Shown one piece after another: positions 36,401 to 45,400 of a stretch of 64,000 nucleotides of DNA. Position 1 is the stretch's first letter. The number at the start of each line of letters is the position of its first letter. Source of the DNA: Schistocephalus solidus (lineage: Eukaryota > Platyhelminthes > Cestoda > Diphyllobothriidea > Diphyllobothriidae); assembly GCA_017591395.1 (NCBI GenBank), contig WEDG01003321.1:1-64000 (forward strand), written 5' to 3'. The notes under the pieces were generated by a model. The model worked only from the letters and a program-made list of their open reading frames with translations. It was not told the DNA's origin and made no database searches. A program made the translations under genes and the position numbers.

Positions 36401-39400
36401 TTTATTTCTTCCAGTGTAAGGTCTACCTGACGCGATTTTTGTGGATGCCCCTAGCAATTTATTTCCATAGTATGTATTTGTGATAGATGCTTTGTGCCCT
36501 CGGCTGAGCTCCCAAAACAAATGACGCTTTTCCGTCAGGGCTAAAAACGTGTGAAACACGTGGGATGGAGGCGTTCTGCCCGACCTTGCGCTTAAGGATT
36601 AGTGAAGTGAGGAATGCGCTGACCTTTTTGTGGGAATAGAGTCCGCACTCTAGGGTTCCCTTCCTTCCTTCTCCCACGCACAAGCCAACTGTCTCACTCT
36701 GTCAGTCATCAGACGATGTGCTTGGCCTCAGTGATTGACCAAGCTAAACGAACCGTCTACACGTACCACGCACCATATTGTCCCCACGACAGATATTTAA
36801 ATATGCACCAAAGAACATATTTCATACCTTGGTTAAATATGACTGCTATAACATGCTACTTTCACCCACCGTATCGACGATTGCGAAGTGAATTACATGC
36901 TTAATGCAGGAGAGCTGCCTACTGTTACAGGAGTGGGATGTATGCGCATGTTTTGGAGTACGTTCACATAGAACTTGGAATGTCTGTAGGCACGTATAGT
37001 GAGGTGTGTTGGTGGTTTCCGGACTGTGGTGTTTTACTGCAGATTTTATGGTAGTGTGTGTGACTGATTAGGTCCAAGCAATAGCTCAAGTACTTGGGTA
37101 GTATGGACAGCCTAGGTGAGAGTGACAGTGTACGTCAGGGCTCCAGACACTAATTTACCTGTCTTAGTGCGATAAATTTGCAAGTGGCTCGTCAGACCGA
37201 TGCGTGACTCGAAGGATCTAAGTCCACCTTGTTGGTGGAAAAGACGAGAACTGACAGAACGGCAGACGAGATCAAACCGGTGGTAGTGGAGGCTTTTTAA
37301 TGTAATGACACGTTGACATTGCACTGTGTCCACTTAAACAATGAAAACGGTGATAAGGGTTTGGTATTCGCCTTATTAGTAAGCGACACCTGAGTTCTGC
37401 GGGCCCTCTTTTGTCTTGGCAGCCGCCATCTTGTTGGCTTCGAAGACTGCAATGCGGTTCGCTATGCGTGCTGATTTTTAAGGAGGACAACCTAGGTTCC
37501 AGGATTAATTCGTAGGTGCTTGAGAGAGGTTGCCTATACAAGCGAAGAGGCGAGTTCCTGGAAACAGTTCAAAAGAAGAAGATGCGACCACCTCAACAAG
37601 AGGTTTATTGGGCTGAAGTTTCGGATTCCCCCTCCCACCACCGGAGGCTAAACCACATCAGCGCACACTACCTACACCAATACATAGACGAAATCCTCAC
37701 CGTTATCATGTACCCGTGAATATCATGGTTTCCTAGAAATCGTGGCTTGGAAAGCTGCCAATCTGACGCTTAAACCAGACCACGTCGTCAACCCAGTGTA
37801 TGGTCTGTGTGTTGAATGGCTGAACAGTGGACTGGGAGTGAGATGGTGATGGCTACTCCATATCCCCTGCTTTAGTGAATCCTGGTGTGTGTTTTATGGG
37901 GGCCAGGTCGTGCTGTGGTGGGCGAAGACGGGTACGCCGACCCTTCAGCCAATGCGCCCACTCCACATCACACAACTAATCGGTTCGTACGGTGGTCTGA
38001 TTTTGCGGGGGGGGGGGGAGGGGAGAGTGAGGTCGACGGCTCAGCGCACTTTCCTCACTATAAACAATCTTACGTGCTTGAAACTATCACGTTGCGCTAA
38101 AAGCCGTGGCTTGGAAGGTTGCCAACTGACGGGAACACTTGGATTGCGTGGTCAGCCCAATGTGTGTTTTATGTGGAGTGGCTGACTTGCGGACAGAGAG
38201 TCAGGCTGCAATGGGTCCTTCTTCCTGCGGTCCTTATGGCACTCCCACTCCGTGGGATCCGAGCCAGGTGTAGTGGTACGCCCAGGGGCGGCTCCGGCCG
38301 CGCCAGCCACCTGCGCCCTCTCCCATCTCCGGTCTTCTTGACTCTGCCAACACACCGGGCTCAGGTGGGGGAGGAGGAGAGAGTGCGATAACGATAAGCG
38401 CCGCGGTTGGAAGGTCGCCATTCGACAATTACACTCAGAACTCGCAGTTAGTTCAATGTGTGTTATGTGGTGTGGCTGACTGGTAGTCTGAGAGTCAGGC
38501 TGCTATGTCTCCTTCTTAACGTGACTTCTGGCTATCTGGCACATGTGAGATGTAAGATTTTCAACCTTTTGTTGTCTGAAATCCTGGTGCTTGTGTTTGA
38601 GGGGTCAGTTCGTGTACGTAGTACACGTAGACGAGGTCACCAGCAGCTGCGCCCACTTCCACTTCAGACAAATAATCAGCTCGGACGGTGGTCTGATTTT
38701 GCGGGGGTGGGGGAGAGAGTGAGGTCGACAGCTTAGCACATTTTCCTCACTATAAACAATCTGACGCGTTTGAAACTATCACGGTGCGCTAAAAGCCGTG
38801 GCTTGGAAGGTTGCCAACTGACGGGATAACTCGGACCGCGTTGTCAGCCCAATGTGTGTTTTGTGTGGAGTGACTGACTGGCGGACTGAGAGTCAGGCTG
38901 TAATGGCTCCTTCTTAATGTGGCCTGTATGGCACTCCCACTCCGTGGGATCCGAGTCAGGTGTGGTGTTACGCCCATGGGTGGCCCCGGCCGCGCCAGCC
39001 ACCTTCGCCCTCTCCCATCTACGGTCTTCTTTACTCTGTAATGACACCGGGCTCAGGTGGGTGAGGAGGAGAGAGTGCGGTAGACGCAGCGCAAGTCTAC
39101 TATCACTTTAAACTAAATCACGCGCAAGTCACCATCCCTGCATCACCCTTCATTGGAGCATACGGTGGACCTCGTTGGACTACGACGGTCGAACTGTCGT
39201 GTGTGTGTACGGGTACTAGTTAGGGGAAGCACCACACCGATAGCATTTGGTCACCCCATTTGTCTCGCACAGGTGGTGAATGCTCCTGTGGCCGCCTTTA
39301 ACTGGTACCCAACTGTTACCGGTGGCTCCTTGAAGTTCGGTTTTTCACAGCGGCCACACCCCGGGCAACCGTCACGACAGGTGGGCTTAACCAACTGAGT

Positions 39401-42400
39401 ATCTCGGTGTTGTGTGTGCCTCCACACCCGGTATGTCTGACTCCCGAACTTCCCACCCCCTCTCTCAAAAAGTCCTACGTTGTGGGTAACAACAACCCCG
39501 TAGGCGGCCCAGGCTAACGGGTCGCTCTTCCACTAAAACAATACCGTGACCCATAGTAGAGTTCGGCAGCCGTCTGGGATGTCCGAGCAGCCCTATTGAT
39601 GGACAGCACTGCTTGGCTTCTTCGCGGAGGAAGGGGCTCGAAAAGGTGCCCTAAACAAATGCTAGGTCTCACGTCTTCTGCAGCCGTCCGCGGCTCGCAG
39701 ATCGCAAAATACGCCGTCGTAAAACCCAAAAAAATACCGCCCGTCCCCATCCCCCGCGCCATTCCCCTTCAGGCTGCTTGGGTGAGTCCATTCACACTAG
39801 CAGCCTGTAATGTTCGTTCCATTTTAGACAATCCGAGGAGCAACCGGTCGGAACAGAGGACGGCGCTAGTCGCTTGGGAACTGGCACGCTACAAGGTGGA
39901 CATTGCTGCTCTCATCGAGACCCGATTCTCTGTACAGGGTCAACTGGAGGAGGTAGGTGCCGGCTACACCTTCTTTTGGAGCAGAGCGACGCGACGCTGG
40001 TGTTGCCTTTGCCATCCGGAACGACATCTTGGGACGTCTGCCCTGTCTGCTGCAGGTTATCAATAATCGCCTGACTAGCCTACGCCTGCCTCTTCGGGGA
40101 GACAAGTTCGCAACCATCAAAAGCGCCTACGCTTCCCCAATGACGAGCTCTAACGTGGCGAAGGACAAATTCTACGAGGACCTGCACGCCCTGCTGGCGA
40201 CTGTGCCGAAAGAAGACAAGTTAATTGTCCTTCGTGACTTCAACGCCCACGTCGGGATGGACCACGCTGCCTGGCAGGCAGTGCTGGGTCCTTAAGGTCT
40301 CGGTAGCTGTAACGATAACGGCCTCCTTTTGCGAACGTGTGCTGAACACCGTCTCCTACTGACCAACACCTTCCGCTTTCCGACCCGGGAGAAGGCCACG
40401 TAGATGCACCCTCGGTCGGGCGCTGACAGCTGCTGAAATATGCTCTCGTCCGGAGGCGAGATCAACAGGACGTGCTAATAACCAAGGCAATCCGCGCTGC
40501 CGATGGTTGGACGGATCACCGCCTCGTCATTTCCCAGACGAGGCTCCGACTTCAACCCTGACGAAGGCCCCAAGGTAAGCGACCGCCAGGTAAGTTAAAT
40601 ACTCTTTTGTTAAATCTGCCTGCTCATTGTTTTGATTTCAGCAACCAAATAATTGAGAAACTGGAGAACCTGCATGCTCCAGATAATAACGCCACCGTGG
40701 AGACACGATGGTGTCAGCTGCGAAATTTCATCCAGTTCACCGCCCTCGAAGTCCTCGGACGTGCACGCCGTCAAAAACAGGACTGGTTTGACGACAATGA
40801 CGCCGACATCAGCAAATTACTCGCGGAGAAGAAAAGACTACACAAAGCCTACATGGACCTTCGGACTGACGCCACCAAAGCAGCCTTCTTGAGATGCCGC
40901 CACCTTTTATGGTAACGTCTACGGGAGATGCAGGACACCTGGATGATCCGAAAGGCTGAGGAAATCCAGGGGTATGCGCACCGCAATGAAATTAAAAACT
41001 TTTTCAAAGTCATCAAAGCCATCTACGGTTTCTGTACCAAGGGGACTGCACCGCTGCTCAGCTCGAACGGCACAACACTGCTGACAGAGAAATCGCAAAT
41101 TTTGAAACGCTAGGCCGAGCACTTCAGAAGTTTCCTTAATTGCTCATCAGCCATCTCTGATGCTGCCATTGACCGACTCCCTCAAGTGGACACAAACAAT
41201 GACCTGGATCTGCCGCCTTCCCTACCAGAAACCACCCGGGCCATGCAGCAGATTTCCGACGGTAAAGCATCGGGATCCGACACAATCCTACCGAAAGTCT
41301 ACATGCATGGCGGGCCCCGGCCTATGGCAGAACTCACAACACTCTTCCAGGAGATGTGGCACCAAGGACAAGTTCCTCAGGATTTCAAAGACGCGACCGT
41401 TGTCCATCTCTTTAAGCGAAAGGGTAACCGGCAACTCTGTGATAATCACAGAGGCATCTCATTGCTCAAATCGCCGGGGAGATCTTCGCCCGTATCCTTC
41501 TCAATCGTCTGAGCAGTCACCTGGAGCAGGGCCTGCTCCCGGGAGGCCATTGTGGCTTCCACCGACACCGCGGAACAACCGACATGATCTTTGGCGCCCG
41601 CCATCTACAAGAGAAGTGCCAGGAGATGCAATGCCACCTTTCTACTACCTTCTTGGATCTGACCAAAGCCTTAGATAGGATGAATCGCGACGGACTGTGG
41701 AAAGTCATACAGAAATTCGGCTGTCCTGAGCGGTTCACGCACATGATGTGTCAGCTTCATAACGGGATGACGGCGCGCGTCACTGACAACGGACGGTATC
41801 CGAAGCATTTGCAGTGACTAACGGAGTAAAGCAGGGCTGCGTATTGGTCCCCAATCTGTTCACGCTCATGTTCTCTGCTATGGTGATAGATGCTTACCGT
41901 GATGAGCAGCCTGGGATCCGCATCGCCTACAGAACTGACGGACACCTTCTCAACAGTCGGCATATGCAGGCTATAACGCGCGTGTCTACTGGTACAGTCC
42001 ATGACTTGCTCTTCGCGGACGACTGCGCCCTGAACACCGTGACGGAGGAGGACATTCAAAGGAGTATGCACCTCTTCGCCGCAGGCTGCGCCAATTCTGG
42101 ATTAACAAGCAGCACCAGCCGCCACCCAGCGTTGAATACAATGCTCCCCGAATCAATGTCAACGGTGCTCAAACTCAAAAATGTGGAAACCTTCACTTAT
42201 CTAGGAAGCATGCTGTCACGCAACACGAGAATCGATGACTAGGCTGTCCAACGGATCTCCAAAGCCAGTCGGGCCTTCGGCCGTCTGCAGGCCTCCGTGT
42301 GGAATCGCCACAGTATTCACCTGAACACCAAACTGAAAATATACAAGGCCGTTGTCTTGACAACACTCCTTTACGGTGCGGAGACATAAACCGTCTACTC

Positions 42401-45400
42401 GAACCAAGCCAGGAAGCTGAATCATTTCCATCTCAGCTGCCTCCGCAGAATACTAAAGTTGAGATGGCAAGACAGGATCCCGGACACGGAAGTTCTGGAG
42501 CGGACCGGAATCCTCAGCTTCCACGCCATGCTGAAGCAAGTGCAACTACGATAGAGCGGCCACATGGTAGGAATGGACGACGAGCGACTACCCAAACGAC
42601 TTTCTACGGAGATGTCGTTATGGGTGCTCACCGACAGGGAGGTCAAAAACGACGTTACAAGAACACTTTGAAGAAATCTCTGAAGCAACTGCAAATCATC
42701 CCAGTGACCTGGGAGTACCTCGCCCAGGATAGACCGGCATGATAAAGATCCGTGAAGACTGGTGCAGCAATCTAAGAGGCCAACCGGATCGCCGCCGCCA
42801 AGGCCAAAAGAGCGGCATGAAAGTCACCAGCGCCCCAGACCAACACCGTCGATGCCCAGGCCCTGCCAACATGCCCGCGCTGTCAACGCATCTTCCGCGC
42901 GCGAATCGGTATAGTCGGATATCTTCGGACGCAAGGCACCAACAATCCGACAATTCCAGCTTCTACGGCAAATTCTGTCAACCCTCCTTCAGACTCCCCA
43001 CCCTCACTCCTGGCATCAATTCCATTAATCCCACCATCATAGAGACCACATCCATATACTCATCGCCTGTTACCCCCACCACCGCAACCACCACCGCCTT
43101 CACTACCACCACCACCATCAGCGATGGGGAATCTCTCCTAAGCTGTACTCAATGCGACCGCACATTCACCTCACGCATCGGCCTGTTCGGTCACTTGCGA
43201 ATCCATCGTCAGAGACGGGTGAACTAGTGTCCGGAACATCAACACACAGCAGAGATCGCCACCTCCACTGCCCTCATTGTCCCCGCGCATTCACTCATCG
43301 CATGGGCCTATTAGGTCACATGCGCATCTATGACAGCGGAATTCACCGCAATACTGACGACACCGCTACCCCATGCACACCCTCTGCTCCTGCCATTCTT
43401 ACCGATACTGCCACCGCCACTACCATGAATGACATCCCCCCAGCCTATCACAGTTGTATCTGCCTTTAGCATGCCGTGTATACTGAGGACACCAGCCCTT
43501 TTCACAACGTCCATGTCACAGGTTTTGTCTGGCCACGAGGCTGCTCAGGTGAAAATGGTTGTCTTTTTGCATCACGTTCGTACACAGTCTACGTCTCCAC
43601 CCCGTACAGGAACGTTGTCAGGGCAACAGCCTTCTATGTTCTCAGATTTGCTAGGGCTCGCTGGTACATGCTCACTGTCTTCTAGTTAGGTATGTTCCGT
43701 CCAAAGTTTGTGCAGTCGGTGTGCAGAGACCCGCACTGCGCTGCATGTCCTCATCCGCGAACTGTAGGTTTGGCACGCTAGCGGATATCAAACGGGTTCT
43801 GTGGTAGATGTCAATCCCCTGTCGATTTTAACGGTAGACGTCCATGAGCATGACCAAGAGCGTGAGACTGAATAAAGTGATAGCGAGTACGCAGCCCTGC
43901 TTCACCCCATTTGCCACCGCGATTGCTTCAGATTGCTCCCTTTGTCTGTGATGCGAGCCATCGTTCCATGTTGTAGCTGTCCTACAACTTGTGCGAGTCA
44001 TGGCGGACATCTGAACTTCAATCGAATTCTGCAGATTTAATTGAAATTCACTGTCTCGACGACCTTCGTCGGATCCACGAAGGTGGCATAAAGGCTGACC
44101 TTAATTTTATGACACTCCTCTTGTGTTTGTCGGCTTCGAAGAACATGTCTGTGGTTCCGCTGTGTTTTAGGAAGTGTCTGCGTTTCTGAAAGGAGTCCTT
44201 GCTCCGAATGCGTTCTCAGACGATTGGATAGGACGCGGACGACGATTTTTCGTGCTATATTTGGGGGACTATGACTTTTTGATTATTACACAGTTGGCGG
44301 TTCCCTTTGCCTTCGTGTATGTGGGCGATGCTGGCATCCTTGCGGTCCTGAGGAAGGCGTCATTGTAGCCGCATCTCCTGGACCCGTTTCCTGTTTAGGT
44401 GGCCATGCAAGGCATCTCTACCGAGTTTGATAGCTGTAAAACACATCGTGCGAAATACGGCAATCACAGCAATCAGCTCTGTGGAAGGTCTATAGTTAGG
44501 TTAATTTACTGCGTTGGAATGGAAATGTCTTCTCTTCCTCCTCCATGCAATAGCAACACCAATGCGGAGCAGAATCTCCTGAAGAGTCCTTTACAATTCG
44601 TACGCGTTCAGCTCTCTGTTTTGGGAGATTGAGAGCACTCGCTGTCGGGAGTTTATTCCTTCCATCTACCGTACAGGATTTTCCTTTGGGCGCGGTGTCT
44701 GCCAAGTCACCATTTGCACCCTCACTGCTTAATATGCCTTCAGAGTGAGTTGGTGGTCGTTGCTGTGTGTATGTGCCTCATTGTGTATGGAAATATTTTT
44801 AGCAATGTTGACTTGTCAGGCTTAAGCTGCCAGTAATCCTGCTGTCGCAAAGAACTTGTCGTAAAATCTCATGGCCGTATACCCAAGCCCATAGACGCAC
44901 CTGCTCCTTAGCCGGACAGTGTGTGGGTGTCGGTGAAACCTAAACTCTCCGATTTTAACCCATCGCGCCACACCTTGTCAGCGTGCCCCTTCCCCCTACC
45001 TGCAAAGTTTTGCTGTCTGCGTCCTCCTCAGGCTAAGGCAATGACAGGACTGTATGTACGCTTGCGTTAGTGACGCTTTCAAAGGACTTTCGTCGGGACT
45101 TCTTCTCCTGAGCTGTGGGCGGAGGGGAAGGAGAGAGGCGAGTCTGCTGTGTGAGCATAAACCCTTGACCAGGGTATTAGTAAGGGTAATTTATTGTTCA
45201 AAAGGCAGCATTTGCGGCTAACCTTTTGCTCTTTCTGCAGCTTATTTCCCTGCCCGCTTGAGTGCACATACAGAGCTTCTTTTTACCTGAAAGTTGACGA
45301 ACGGAGGAGAGCGCAGAAGCCGGACGGTGGCAGCGGCGAGGGGCGGGGGGTTGTTGGCGCTTTTCTTTTGAAATCTCCCTTTCCCCACACGACCTATTTA

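Larger units (their letters stand above)
39180..43480 (+). mobile_element. LINE-D: non-LTR retrotransposon with C-terminal C2H2 fingers
   Basis: Plus-strand order: 5' untranslated region (39180-39760), AP endonuclease (39769-40560), linker (40607-41130), RT (41186-42360), post-RT region (42370-42800) and zinc fingers (42860-43400). It lies in sense within PYROXD1 intron 5. Many frame changes and at least three stops, so it is inactive. The family is common in diphyllobothriid tapeworms in my recollection. Confidence 0.85.

Noticed and set aside
38152..39111. Overlapping open frames of 60-90 codons on both strands
   Set aside because: They fall in the tandem monomers and repeat from unit to unit; GC-rich shadow frames.
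40574..40640. GTAAG...TTTCAG that looks like a 65-bp intron inside LINE-D
   Set aside because: It translates without stops into sequence typical of the LINE-D linker, so it is coding sequence with chance splice-like ends.
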